Below, one piece after another: positions 1 to 7,380 of a stretch of 13,468 nt of DNA. Source of the DNA: Bacteroidia bacterium. GTDB lineage: Bacteria > Bacteroidota > Bacteroidia > Bacteroidales > VadinHA17. Position 1 is the stretch's first letter. Every line of letters starts with the position of its first letter. The translations under genes and the position numbers were made by a program. The stretch spans positions 1 through 13,468 of the forward strand of contig JAPLEC010000445.1 in NCBI GenBank assembly GCA_026391515.1, given 5' to 3'. The notes below the pieces were generated by a model. It had not been told where the DNA came from. It was given only the letters and a program-made list of their open reading frames with translations, and made no database searches.

Positions 1-839
1 CATGCTCCTGCTTCAGTAAATGATGCAAGCTCTTCAACGGGGACTTTTCGTCTTTCGGTTTTCATACCGAGACTTTTCGCTATCTCAATCAGACTCATAT
101 TTGTAATTGAATTCAGAATTGATTCTGATTTCGGTGTTATGTATGTATTGTCTTTTATTCCAAAGAAATTTGCCGGGCCGCATTCATCGATATACTTCTT
201 TTCTCTGGCATCAAGAAAGATGGTGCTGGCATATCCTCCTTCTTTTCCTGCAACTAAAGCACGAAGGCTCGCTGCATAATTACCGCCGACTTTAAAAATA
301 CCTGTCCCCAGAGGAGCAGCCCTATCCACGTCCCTGCAGATCAGCATGTTAACAGGCTTAACGCCGCCTTTGAAATATGGTCCTACCGGAGTTACGAATA
401 CAATGAACGTGTATTCAGCCGATGGCTTTACTCCTACCTCTGCACCGCTGCCGTATAATAAAGGTCTGACATATAATGATGCTCCCGAACCATAAGGTGG
501 AACAAATTTCTTATTCAGCTTTATCGCCTGGAACAGTGCTTCCCTGAAAAGTTCTACCGGAACCGGAGCCATCTTGATTCCTTCAGCAGATAAGATAAGC
601 CGTTTAGCATTTTCATCCCACCTGAACAGACGTATTTTTCCGTCTTTCCCCATATATGCTTTTAACCCTTCAAATGCCTCCTGCCCGTAATGCAAGCCTG
701 TTGCAGCTATATGGATATCAATATATTCAGAAGAGGAAACTTCCAGCTTTCCCCATTTACCATTTTTATAGCTGCAACGGATATTAAAATCGGTTTTGAT
801 ATATCCGAATGGCAGATTCTTCCAATCGAGCAATTCCAT
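1..839 (-). CDS. ilvE: Branched-chain amino acid aminotransferase, C-terminus cut by window edge
   Basis: PLP-dependent fold-IV aminotransferase that interconverts leucine, isoleucine and valine with their 2-keto acids using glutamate/2-oxoglutarate; a cytosolic enzyme at the last step of branched-chain amino acid synthesis. My translation from the ATG at 839 gives 279 residues, starting MELLDWKNLPFGYIKTD, before the window ends. The motif GLHYGQEAFEGLKAY (about 48-62) is typical of the type II (eukaryote-like) branch. KVGGNYAASL (183-192) carries the Schiff-base lysine, K183. FLDAREKKYIDECGPANFF (208-226) is the conserved cofactor-pocket region. The last readable residues, FTEAGA, run into the family's EAGACGTAA motif, so only about 60 residues are missing. 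It lies 74 bp downstream of the cyclase gene on the same strand and has its own promoter-like sequence. The family call is secure; substrate preference is inferred from the family. Confidence 0.95.
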   Translation of the reverse strand, partial: MELLDWKNLPFGYIKTDFNIRCSYKNGKWGKLEVSSSEYIDIHIAATGLHYGQEAFEGLKAYMGKDGKIRLFRWDENAKRLILSAEGIKMAPVPVELFREALFQAIKLNKKFVPPYGSGASLYVRPLLYGSGAEVGVKPSAEYTFIVFVTPVGPYFKGGVKPVNMLICRDVDRAAPLGTGIFKVGGNYAASLRALVAGKEGGYASTIFLDAREKKYIDECGPANFFGIKDNTYITPKSESILNSITNMSLIEIAKSLGMKTERRKVPVEELASFTEAGA

Positions 840-862
840 AAATTTTTTGTTTTTAAACGTCG

Positions 863-893
863 TAAAAGTACATTTAAAAAATATTCTTTTCAA
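863..893 (-). promoter_or_regulatory. Probable Bacteroidota-type promoter for ilvE
   Basis: Read on the minus strand: TTG (893-891), a 20-nt spacer, then TACTTTTA (870-863), close to the TTTG-N19/20-TAnnTTTG consensus with A in place of the last G. It would start transcription about 15-20 nt before the ilvE ATG. It lies wholly in the gap after the cyclase stop, so ilvE probably need not depend on read-through. Called by eye only. Confidence 0.5.
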
Positions 894-913
894 TTTTCCG
901 ATCAGATTCCCTG

Positions 914-2743
914 CTATTCATTTATTGCCTGGAGTGCAGAAACCTGATCTTCTATTGCGACACTTCTTAAGAGTTTGCCGGTATTGGTTAAAAACTCATG
1001 ATCGATCAGAAGCTTTCTCTGAATTTCTATCCATTCCTTCCTGCTGTGCGATTTACCGTATTCTGACTCTTCTCTTAACAGTTTGTCTGTTAATTTCAAA
1101 TAATCAACACGGCCCAGGTAATCGTACCTTGCATCATGTAAAATAGAGTCAACTATTGATTCCTGTTTGTCATCAAATGAGTTTTTAATAATTCTCTTGA
1201 CCTCATCAATATTTATCTGGTCAAAACCATATTTTGGCAGCATTTCTTCAATCACAAGGTAAGAAGCTTCCAATGGTTTATCATAGTCATTGATAAAACC
1301 TGTAAGCATAAATACCGAAGCGAGCTTCAGATTGATAAATTCTTCCTCGGGTAGTTTTTCAGCTGTAGCCAGAAGATCGACCTGGTTGCTGATATTTTTT
1401 AAAAGGGATGAATTATGAAAATAAAGGTTAGGAGGAGCTTCATCATCAAACAATTTAATAATAGCCTCTTCGATATCCTGAAGCTTGATCATCTGCATTT
1501 TCAGAATGAACTTTTTATTTGGCTTCCCTTCCTCATCTCTTAATTCCGGAACTATACCGTCGATAAAATACATGTCAAGCTCGCCTTTATATTTTACCGG
1601 CATTTTACCTCTGTGCTCACAAATAAAAAAGTCTTTAACAAATTCATAGGTTGTTCCTGAAATATTGATTTTCCCGGCTTCTCCGGATGACTCCATCCTG
1701 CTGGCAGTATTCACCGTATCACCCCATATGTCGTATGAAAGCTTTTTCTGTCCTACAACACCGGCAACAACAGTCCCGGTATGAATCCCTATTCTTATAT
1801 CCCAGAATTTCATCCCCTCAAGCTCTGATGTCTCTTTAAGCTTACTCATGTAAACCTGCATCTCAAGCGCGGCAAGAATTACCTCAACAGGATTAGTCCG
1901 ATTCTTTTCAGGAATTCCTCCTGCGCACATATAAGCGTCGCCGATTGTTTTAATCTTCTCTATGCCAAGCCGCTCTACAACAGAATCGAAATAGAAGAAA
2001 AATTTGTCAAGCTCGTCTATCAGAACCTCGGGATTTGTCTCTTCAGCAATCTTGGTAAATCCCTGGATATCTGAAAATAAGACAGTAACGAAATTATATT
2101 TAATTTTGGTTGCCTTTCCTTTCTCCATAATTTCGCTGGCAGTATTTTTAGGCAGCACATTGGCAAGAAGATTTTCCGTTTTTTCCTTTTCAATAATCAG
2201 ATCTTCTGTCCTTTTATTGATAATTTGCTCGAGCAGATGTTGCGTACGGGCAAACCTAAGGGTCAGAGTAGCATATAAAGCCCATATAATGAGAGCCGCC
2301 AGACACAAGTACAGTAAAATGGCAAAAGGGGAAAAGTACCAGAGGGGCAGCACTTTAAAATCGAAGAGTGATAATTCGCTGGTAGTTTTATTCTTATCAA
2401 AGTACCGAATCCGTAATTCATATTTTCCTGCCGGAAGATTTGTATATTCCTTATAATCAGCTTTACTCAACGGACTCCATTTCTTATCAAATCCATCAAG
2501 AAAAAATTGATACATTGTTGTATCAGAATCAGCTAATTCAAATGCAATATTACGATTCTTATAATCCAGAAGCATGTACTTTGATGCAGGTATATCGATA
2601 ATAGAATCTCCGTTAATTATAACTCGTTTCAATACAGGATTTTGTCCGGAGCCTTGAATTGCTCCCAAAAATGATAATTCAAGGAGAATTATTGATATGA
2701 TAAGAATTCCATACTTTGTGCTCAGAAATCTTCTTAAAAGCAT
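914..2743 (-). CDS. Membrane-bound class III adenylate cyclase with Y_Y_Y sensor domain and degenerate HD domain
   Basis: Predicted to make cAMP from ATP at the inner face of the cytoplasmic membrane. Order of parts (609 aa): N-terminal hydrophobic segment (about 11-28); extracytoplasmic Y_Y_Y-type domain (about 55-132; LDGFDKKWSP, YTNLPAGKYELRIRYFDKN); membrane helix (about 135-160); signalling helix (about 165-210) with the LLANVLP linker; cyclase domain (about 217-395). The cyclase residues are all present: metal-binding D225 (FSDIQGFT) and D269 (IGDAYM), adenine-specifying K265 and D338, and N345/R349 (NTASR). The Lys/Asp pair argues for ATP over GTP. Residues about 436-600 align with the HD domain of the paralogue at 5877-7283 but have lost its metal ligands (for example M479-L480 where HD stands). 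Y_Y_Y domains normally follow a beta-propeller; none is present here. The start is supported by the hydrophobic N-terminus and a good promoter 25 bp upstream. The ligand is unknown. Confidence 0.88.
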   Translation of the reverse strand: MLLRRFLSTKYGILIISIILLELSFLGAIQGSGQNPVLKRVIINGDSIIDIPASKYMLLDYKNRNIAFELADSDTTMYQFFLDGFDKKWSPLSKADYKEYTNLPAGKYELRIRYFDKNKTTSELSLFDFKVLPLWYFSPFAILLYLCLAALIIWALYATLTLRFARTQHLLEQIINKRTEDLIIEKEKTENLLANVLPKNTASEIMEKGKATKIKYNFVTVLFSDIQGFTKIAEETNPEVLIDELDKFFFYFDSVVERLGIEKIKTIGDAYMCAGGIPEKNRTNPVEVILAALEMQVYMSKLKETSELEGMKFWDIRIGIHTGTVVAGVVGQKKLSYDIWGDTVNTASRMESSGEAGKINISGTTYEFVKDFFICEHRGKMPVKYKGELDMYFIDGIVPELRDEEGKPNKKFILKMQMIKLQDIEEAIIKLFDDEAPPNLYFHNSSLLKNISNQVDLLATAEKLPEEEFINLKLASVFMLTGFINDYDKPLEASYLVIEEMLPKYGFDQINIDEVKRIIKNSFDDKQESIVDSILHDARYDYLGRVDYLKLTDKLLREESEYGKSHSRKEWIEIQRKLLIDHEFLTNTGKLLRSVAIEDQVSALQAINE

Positions 2744-2765
2744 ATAAAACTGAAATATATCAATT

Positions 2766-2796
2766 CAAATGTAGCACTTAATATAGACCGGTCAAA
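2766..2796 (-). promoter_or_regulatory. Consensus Bacteroidota promoter for the membrane cyclase
   Basis: Minus strand: TTTG (2796-2793), a 19-nt spacer, TACATTTG (2773-2766). Both boxes match the TTTG / TAnnTTTG consensus exactly and the spacing is standard. Transcription would begin roughly 15 nt before the ATG at 2743. It is one of the clearest indications of the phylum in the window. Confidence 0.7.
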
Positions 2797-2815
2797 AGGA
2801 AAGATCAATTTTAAG

Positions 2816-2823
2816 TATTTTTG
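2816..2823 (+). promoter_or_regulatory. Probable -7 box of the rdgB-porZ promoter
   Basis: TATTTTTG fits TAnnTTTG and lies 22 bp before the rdgB ATG, in the divergent gap shared with the cyclase promoter. I see no convincing -33 TTTG at the expected distance, so the call rests on the -7 box alone. Confidence 0.4.
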
Positions 2824-2845
2824 CCCCGGGTAATAATGCGAAAAA

Positions 2846-3448
2846 ATGCAACTGGTTTTTGCCACTAATAACGATTATAAAATAAGAGAGATAAAAAATA
2901 TCCTTGGCGACAGCTTTAACCTGTTAAGTCTGAAGGATTTAAATATTGAAGAGGAAATCCCTGAAAATGAACCGTCACTTGAGGGAAATGCAATGTACAA
3001 AGCCCGGTATATTCATAAAATCGTGAATATGAATGTTTTTGCCGATGATACCGGATTGGAGATATATGCATTGAATGGCTTGCCGGGTATTCATTCAGCA
3101 CGATTTGCCGGAGAAAATAAAGATTCAAATGCCAATATTGAAAAAGCCCTCTCAATGATGGGGCATACAACAAACAGAAAAGCAAGATTCAGAACTGTTA
3201 TTGCCCTGATATTTAATGAGAAAGAATATTTATTTGAAGGAATTGTAAATGGCAAAATCATTAATGAAAAAAGAGGGAATAAAGGATTCGGATACGATCC
3301 TGTATTTCTTCCCGATGGTAAGGATCTTACATTTGCTGAAATGCCGCTCGAAGAAAAAAACAGAATTTCTCACAGGGCAAGAGCTTTTGAAAAACTGAGA
3401 GAGTTTCTTTTGCATAATCAGTATGCAGACAATAAAGGAGTTATTTAA
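2846..3448 (+). CDS. rdgB: Non-canonical purine NTP pyrophosphatase (RdgB/HAM1 family)
   Basis: Hydrolyses dITP, ITP and XTP to the monophosphate plus pyrophosphate, keeping deaminated purines out of DNA and RNA; cytosolic, Mg-dependent, usually a dimer. The 200-aa product is a normal family length. It has the N-terminal nucleotide-binding motif FATNNDYKIREI (5-16), the catalytic acidic motif FADDTGLEIYALNGLPG (65-81) with D68 as the likely catalytic Asp, SARFAGE (84-90), GFGYDPVF (147-154) and the C-terminal KNRISHRARA (171-180). All expected residues are present. An ATG 10 bp upstream is out of frame. porZ begins 15 bp after the stop, so the two are probably co-transcribed. The family call is secure. 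Confidence 0.96.
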   Translation: MQLVFATNNDYKIREIKNILGDSFNLLSLKDLNIEEEIPENEPSLEGNAMYKARYIHKIVNMNVFADDTGLEIYALNGLPGIHSARFAGENKDSNANIEKALSMMGHTTNRKARFRTVIALIFNEKEYLFEGIVNGKIINEKRGNKGFGYDPVFLPDGKDLTFAEMPLEEKNRISHRARAFEKLREFLLHNQYADNKGVI

Positions 3449-3463
3449 CTGTTTAATTCTCTG

Positions 3464-5749
3464 ATGAGGAAATTATTGATATTTACCGGTTTTCTGTTTT
3501 TTGCTTGTTTTTTACGGGCACAGACTCCTGTCGGAACATGGATTGATTGTCTTAATTACACCACTGCTACAAGCCTGGCTGCAGGCTCAAAAGAGGTATA
3601 TGCTTCAACAGGTTCATCTGTAATAGCTTACAATAAGGAATTTGAGGAATTAAGAAAATTATCCCGAATAACCGGACTTACAGAAACAGGAATAAGTACA
3701 ATTGCCTGGTCGGAAGAGAATGAGACTTTAATCATAGCATATTCAACTTCAAATATTGATCTTTTAAAAAACAATACAATTTATAACATCCCTGATATAT
3801 ACAGGAAATACATCCCGGGAAATAAAACAATTAACAGGATACGGACTAATGGCAAATATGCCTATCTGGCCTGTGGTTTCGGAATCGTTCTGATTGATCT
3901 TGTGAAAAATGAGATTTATGATACATGGAAGCCGGGTAACGATTCTGAAATTGCTGAAGTCTGGGATGTTGCTTTTGGAGATGGTAAAGTTTATGCTGCA
4001 ACAGGAATTGGTATTTTTTCTGCTGATATCACTAATCCGGGTTTAGCCTATTACGGAAACTGGTCGCGCGTAAATTCCCTTCCTTCTCCCGGGGCAAAAT
4101 ATACTCTGGCACTATATTCAGGAAACAAATTGTATATTAACAGGTCGGGACAATATTTCCCTGGCGATTCTATTTATGTAATCACAACCGGCTGCTCCTT
4201 ATTTTCTTATGTAAATGGCGTTTTCAATTATTCACTGGATCAAACCACAGGAGGTTTTACGGTTTCCTCAAATGGTCTTATAAGGTATTATCTGAATAAT
4301 GGAAATATTCAAAGAACTATTACTTCATATGGCTGGGGAATTCCATCTGCAGCCCAGTCAGTTGTGGATAATGGAGATATTTATGTTGCAGATGTAAATT
4401 ACGGTCTGATCAGGGGAGATAATTTCTCAGATTATTCTGCATTGACTTTTCCTGGTCCGGTTTCCAATAATGCAGTTAGTATAATATCGACTAATGGTAA
4501 AACAATAATTTGCGGAGGAGGAGTCGATGTTTCATGGAATAATCTTTGGAGACATCTGGAAATATCTGTTAACGAAAATAATGAATGGACTACTATTAAA
4601 TCAGATACTATTTCTGATCCTGTAAGGGCTCTTGTGGATCCTGCAAATAATAATCATTTTTATGTTGCGACCTGGGGCGGAGGATTGCTTGAATATGAAA
4701 ATAATATTCTTAAAAAGCAGTATAATGATTCTAATTCACCGCTCCATACAATAATCCCGGGAAAACCGTATGTAAGAATATGCGGACTGGCAATGGATAA
4801 TGACAAGAACCTCTGGATTACACAAACAGAAATGCCCGGCAGCATAAAAATCCTTAAACCCGATGGTAACTGGATTGTGAATCCAATAACACTGGATGTC
4901 CCGGCGATTGGAGATATAATTATAACAAAAAGTGGTTATAAATGGGTTCTTTTACCAAGAGGTGATGGTCTTTTTATACTTGACGATAATGAAACTCCGG
5001 ATTACTCCGATGATGATGTGTCTAAAGAAATGATTGTGACCGATTCCGAGAATAATATGATCACAAACGTCTATTGCTTCACTGAAGATCTTGATGGTAA
5101 CATCTGGATCGGCACCGATCAGGGTCCTATGATATATTATAATCCTGATAAGGTATTTACCGAAGATCTTAAAGCTTACCGCATAAAAATCCCTCGAAAT
5201 GATGGATCAGGCCTGGCAGATTATATGCTTGGTACGGAAACTATTACATCTATGGCAGTTGATGGTGCCAACAGAAAATGGCTGGGCACATTAAGTTCAG
5301 GCGCATACCTCCTGTCGCCGGATGGCACTACCCAGGTAAAAAACTTCAACGAAGATAATAGTCCGATTTTTTCAAATTCTATAACCAGCGTTGCTGTCGA
5401 TGATAAGTCCGGTTACATCTGGCTTGCTACTTCTAAAGGTGTCATTTCAGTGAGAAGTGATGCAACAGCAGGTAAGGATTCTTTCTCCAATGTTTATTCT
5501 TTTCCTAATCCTGTCAGGGAAGATTTTACCGGCAATGTTACTATTACGGGACTTATGAGAGATACCCAGATCAGAATAACTGATGTCAGCGGTAACCTTG
5601 TATTTAAAATGGTATCTGACGGCGGACAGGCTACATGGGATCTTACAACTTATAATGGCCGTCGGGTTGCAACGGGAGTCTACGTGGTTTTTTGTGCCAG
5701 CAGTGATGGCTCACAAGCGTGTGTTACTAAGATACTGGTTATTAATTAA
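3464..5749 (+). CDS. porZ: PorZ-like type IX secretion system beta-propeller protein with C-terminal sorting domain
   Basis: PorZ is a surface component of the T9SS attachment complex and, in Porphyromonas gingivalis, helps deliver A-LPS to the PorU sortase. This 761-aa product is close in length to that protein. It has a signal peptide (1-19, with RAQ at the cleavage site) and then about 650 residues of beta-propeller repeats. Individual blades can be read as NLWITQ, GNIWIGTDQGP, RKWLGTLSSG and YIWLATSKGV, which resemble the two-component-regulator propeller. The last about 85 residues (677-761) look like a type A T9SS sorting domain: YSFPNPVREDF, ITDVSGNLVFK, TYNGRRVATGVYVV and terminal TKILVIN. 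It is probably in one operon with rdgB. A generic propeller protein exported by T9SS is the alternative, but length, two-propeller size and domain order favour PorZ. Confidence 0.83.
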   Translation: MRKLLIFTGFLFFACFLRAQTPVGTWIDCLNYTTATSLAAGSKEVYASTGSSVIAYNKEFEELRKLSRITGLTETGISTIAWSEENETLIIAYSTSNIDLLKNNTIYNIPDIYRKYIPGNKTINRIRTNGKYAYLACGFGIVLIDLVKNEIYDTWKPGNDSEIAEVWDVAFGDGKVYAATGIGIFSADITNPGLAYYGNWSRVNSLPSPGAKYTLALYSGNKLYINRSGQYFPGDSIYVITTGCSLFSYVNGVFNYSLDQTTGGFTVSSNGLIRYYLNNGNIQRTITSYGWGIPSAAQSVVDNGDIYVADVNYGLIRGDNFSDYSALTFPGPVSNNAVSIISTNGKTIICGGGVDVSWNNLWRHLEISVNENNEWTTIKSDTISDPVRALVDPANNNHFYVATWGGGLLEYENNILKKQYNDSNSPLHTIIPGKPYVRICGLAMDNDKNLWITQTEMPGSIKILKPDGNWIVNPITLDVPAIGDIIITKSGYKWVLLPRGDGLFILDDNETPDYSDDDVSKEMIVTDSENNMITNVYCFTEDLDGNIWIGTDQGPMIYYNPDKVFTEDLKAYRIKIPRNDGSGLADYMLGTETITSMAVDGANRKWLGTLSSGAYLLSPDGTTQVKNFNEDNSPIFSNSITSVAVDDKSGYIWLATSKGVISVRSDATAGKDSFSNVYSFPNPVREDFTGNVTITGLMRDTQIRITDVSGNLVFKMVSDGGQATWDLTTYNGRRVATGVYVVFCASSDGSQACVTKILVIN

Positions 5750-5750
5750 T

Positions 5751-5870
5751 TCCCCATTCGAAGAGCTTGTCCCGCGCATCCGCCAATCGGCGGAGAAGCG
5801 GGAGGGTCAGGGGGATGTTTTTAAGTAACAAGCAGTTCTTTACATCCCCCTAACCCCCCTCAAGGGGGGA
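5751..5870. repeat. GC-rich palindromic intergenic repeat, copy 1
   Basis: A 120-bp G/C-rich island between the convergent ends of porZ and the soluble cyclase, built from nested inverted repeats. CCCGC (5771-5775) pairs with GCGGG (5798-5802) around TCCGCC/GGCGGA (5779-5784/5789-5794). GGGTCAGGGGGATGT (5804-5818) pairs with ACATCCCCCTAACCC (5842-5856) with one mismatch. CCCCCC/GGGGGG (5854-5859/5864-5869) forms a third hairpin. The composition differs sharply from the AT-rich surroundings, and parts recur at 9677-9782. It looks like a small dispersed palindromic (REP/MITE-like) element. Confidence 0.65.
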
Positions 5871-5882
5871 TTTATTTTATTC
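5854..5882 (+). terminator. Terminator-like hairpin after porZ
   Basis: A 6-bp all-GC stem, CCCCCC-TCAA-GGGGGG, is followed on the plus strand by ATTTATTTTATT, a T-rich run fitting intrinsic termination of the rdgB-porZ transcript. It is part of the repeat at 5751-5870. The stop codon of the convergent cyclase (5877-5879) lies in the T-rich run. Confidence 0.5.
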
Positions 5883-7283
5883 AGTAATCAAACTCTGTAT
5901 TCGTTCAATCTGCAATTGCTTGTTCACCTCCCTGAGGCTTCGGGCTGTCTTGGTAAAATACTGATGGCCAGAGATAAACTTGACCTGCATTTTATTCCAG
6001 TCATTCAGAGATCCCATTTTATTCTGTGCTTTAAGCTCTTCGAAAAGAGTATTGGAAACCGGTATAAAATCACTCCTCCCGAGATAGTCAAGGTCGGAAT
6101 CGCATATTATATCTTCCAGAAGATTGGTAGGTTGTGGCGGCAGCTTTGTTGACATGATTACAGCACAGATTTTTTCAATCTGTTCCGGAGAATAATTATA
6201 CTTGGGAAGCATTTCTCTGGCAATTACTGTCCCATGATATTCATGATTATCATAAACCACAGTATGTCCTACATCATGGAATAATCCGGCTGTTTTCAAC
6301 AGAAGTATTTCTTCGTCAGTACATCCTTCGCCCCATCCGATAAGCTCAACTTCAGTAACAACATCAACTGTATGTTTGACATTATGATAGAACAGGTAGC
6401 CGGGAAGTTCTCTTTCAAGCTTATCAAGTATTATCTCCTGAATATCTGTAAATTGAATAAGTCCGAATTTTATCAGGAATGCTTCGTTTGGAAGAAGGCC
6501 TTCACTATTAACAGAAAATTCAGGTTTAAGCCCTATTACCCTGTACATTTGAAGGTCGTCCTTATATTTTACCGGAAGCTTGCCAAAATATTCACAGTCG
6601 AAGAATTCCTTGACAAGCTCATAGGTCATTACCGAGATCAGTATTGAGCCTTTTTCTGAAACAGCTTCAACACGGCTTGCTGTATTTACCGTATCTCCTT
6701 TAATATCGTAGCTTATTTTCTTTTTGCCGGTAACTGAAGCGGTGACAGGTCCGGTATGAATCCCGATTTTAAGATCCCATATTTTGTTTTCTGCCCCCCG
6801 TTTTTTGAGTTCATAATTCTCAAGAAAATTCCGCATTTCAAGGGCGGCCATAACGACATCAATAGGGTTTGTTATATTTTTTGAAGGTATTCCGCCGGCA
6901 CACATAAACGTATCACCTATAGTGTGGATCTTTTCAATTTTATATCTTTCAACAATTGCATCAAATTCGAAAAGGATTTCATCAAGCTCATCCATTATGG
7001 CTGAGGAATCCATTCCTTCGACAAGTTTTGAAAAACCATGAATATCAGAGAAAAGAACAGTCGCCATATTGAATTTCAGCGACTTTTCTTTCTTCTCCCC
7101 TTCTATTGTTTCCTTTAAACCTTCGGGGGAAACTTTTTCATAAAGAGCCTTATATTTTTCAGAATCACGCAAAAGCTTTTCGTTTTGCTTTTCCAGTTTC
7201 TTGATATGATCTTCAAGTTCCTGGTTCTGCTTGGCAAGCTTTGCGATCCTTTTTACAAGCTCCTCATTATTAGTTGCAATCAT
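5877..7283 (-). CDS. Soluble class III nucleotidyl cyclase fused to an intact HD (phosphodiesterase-like) domain
   Basis: Predicted cytosolic cyclic-nucleotide synthase of 468 aa, paralogous to the product of 914-2743. It has an N-terminal coiled coil (about 5-50), no membrane segment and no signal peptide. The cyclase domain (about 70-250) keeps metal-binding D80 (FSDIHGFS) and D124 (TIGDTF), plus D193, N200 and R204 (YDIKGDTVNTASR). The adenine-recognising Lys of adenylate cyclases is replaced by H120, so ATP preference is likely but less sure. The HD domain (about 295-455) is complete: YHNVKHT (H300, N301, H304), FHDVGH (H336, D337, H340), DNHE (H347) and CDSDLDYLGR (D395/D397). The YHNxxHT motif resembles class I cyclic-nucleotide phosphodiesterases, but HD domains also hydrolyse other phosphates. 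The gene is divergent from recO and converges on porZ. Its stop overlaps the T-rich run of the upstream hairpin. Confidence 0.85.
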   Translation of the reverse strand: MIATNNEELVKRIAKLAKQNQELEDHIKKLEKQNEKLLRDSEKYKALYEKVSPEGLKETIEGEKKEKSLKFNMATVLFSDIHGFSKLVEGMDSSAIMDELDEILFEFDAIVERYKIEKIHTIGDTFMCAGGIPSKNITNPIDVVMAALEMRNFLENYELKKRGAENKIWDLKIGIHTGPVTASVTGKKKISYDIKGDTVNTASRVEAVSEKGSILISVMTYELVKEFFDCEYFGKLPVKYKDDLQMYRVIGLKPEFSVNSEGLLPNEAFLIKFGLIQFTDIQEIILDKLERELPGYLFYHNVKHTVDVVTEVELIGWGEGCTDEEILLLKTAGLFHDVGHTVVYDNHEYHGTVIAREMLPKYNYSPEQIEKICAVIMSTKLPPQPTNLLEDIICDSDLDYLGRSDFIPVSNTLFEELKAQNKMGSLNDWNKMQVKFISGHQYFTKTARSLREVNKQLQIERIQSLITE

Positions 7284-7301
7284 GACAGATTTGTTGAACA
7301 G

Positions 7302-7332
7302 TAAATATAATAATTCCTGTTACACTTATCAA
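7302..7332 (-). promoter_or_regulatory. Probable promoter for the soluble cyclase
   Basis: Minus strand: TTG (7332-7330), a 20-nt spacer, TATATTTA (7309-7302), close to TTTG-N19/20-TAnnTTTG. It lies 19 bp before the ATG at 7283, inside the gap divergent to recO. Confidence 0.5.
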
Positions 7333-7355
7333 CAATCAAAATTACCAAATTGTTG

Positions 7356-7363
7356 TATTTTTG
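7356..7363 (+). promoter_or_regulatory. Probable -7 box for recO
   Basis: TATTTTTG matches TAnnTTTG and lies 17 bp before the recO ATG. It is the same octamer as upstream of rdgB. No clear -33 TTTG is visible. Confidence 0.4.
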
Positions 7364-7380
7364 AACAAAGCCGTTAAGTG

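Noticed and set aside
690..1146. Plus-strand open frames over ilvE and the cyclase C-terminus
   Set aside because: Antisense to two well-supported genes, with no domain and no promoter.
3464..3520. Possible lipoprotein signal (LFFAC) in PorZ
   Set aside because: Phe at -3 and -2 does not fit a lipobox, and a normal signal-peptidase I site follows at RAQ.
5583..5828. Open frame overlapping the porZ 3' end and running into the repeat
   Set aside because: It is a shadow of porZ in another frame; its tail encodes the palindromic repeat and it has no recognisable domain.
7378..7380. GTG as the recO start
   Set aside because: The ATG directly after it starts the conserved N-terminus, and the GTG adds only one residue.
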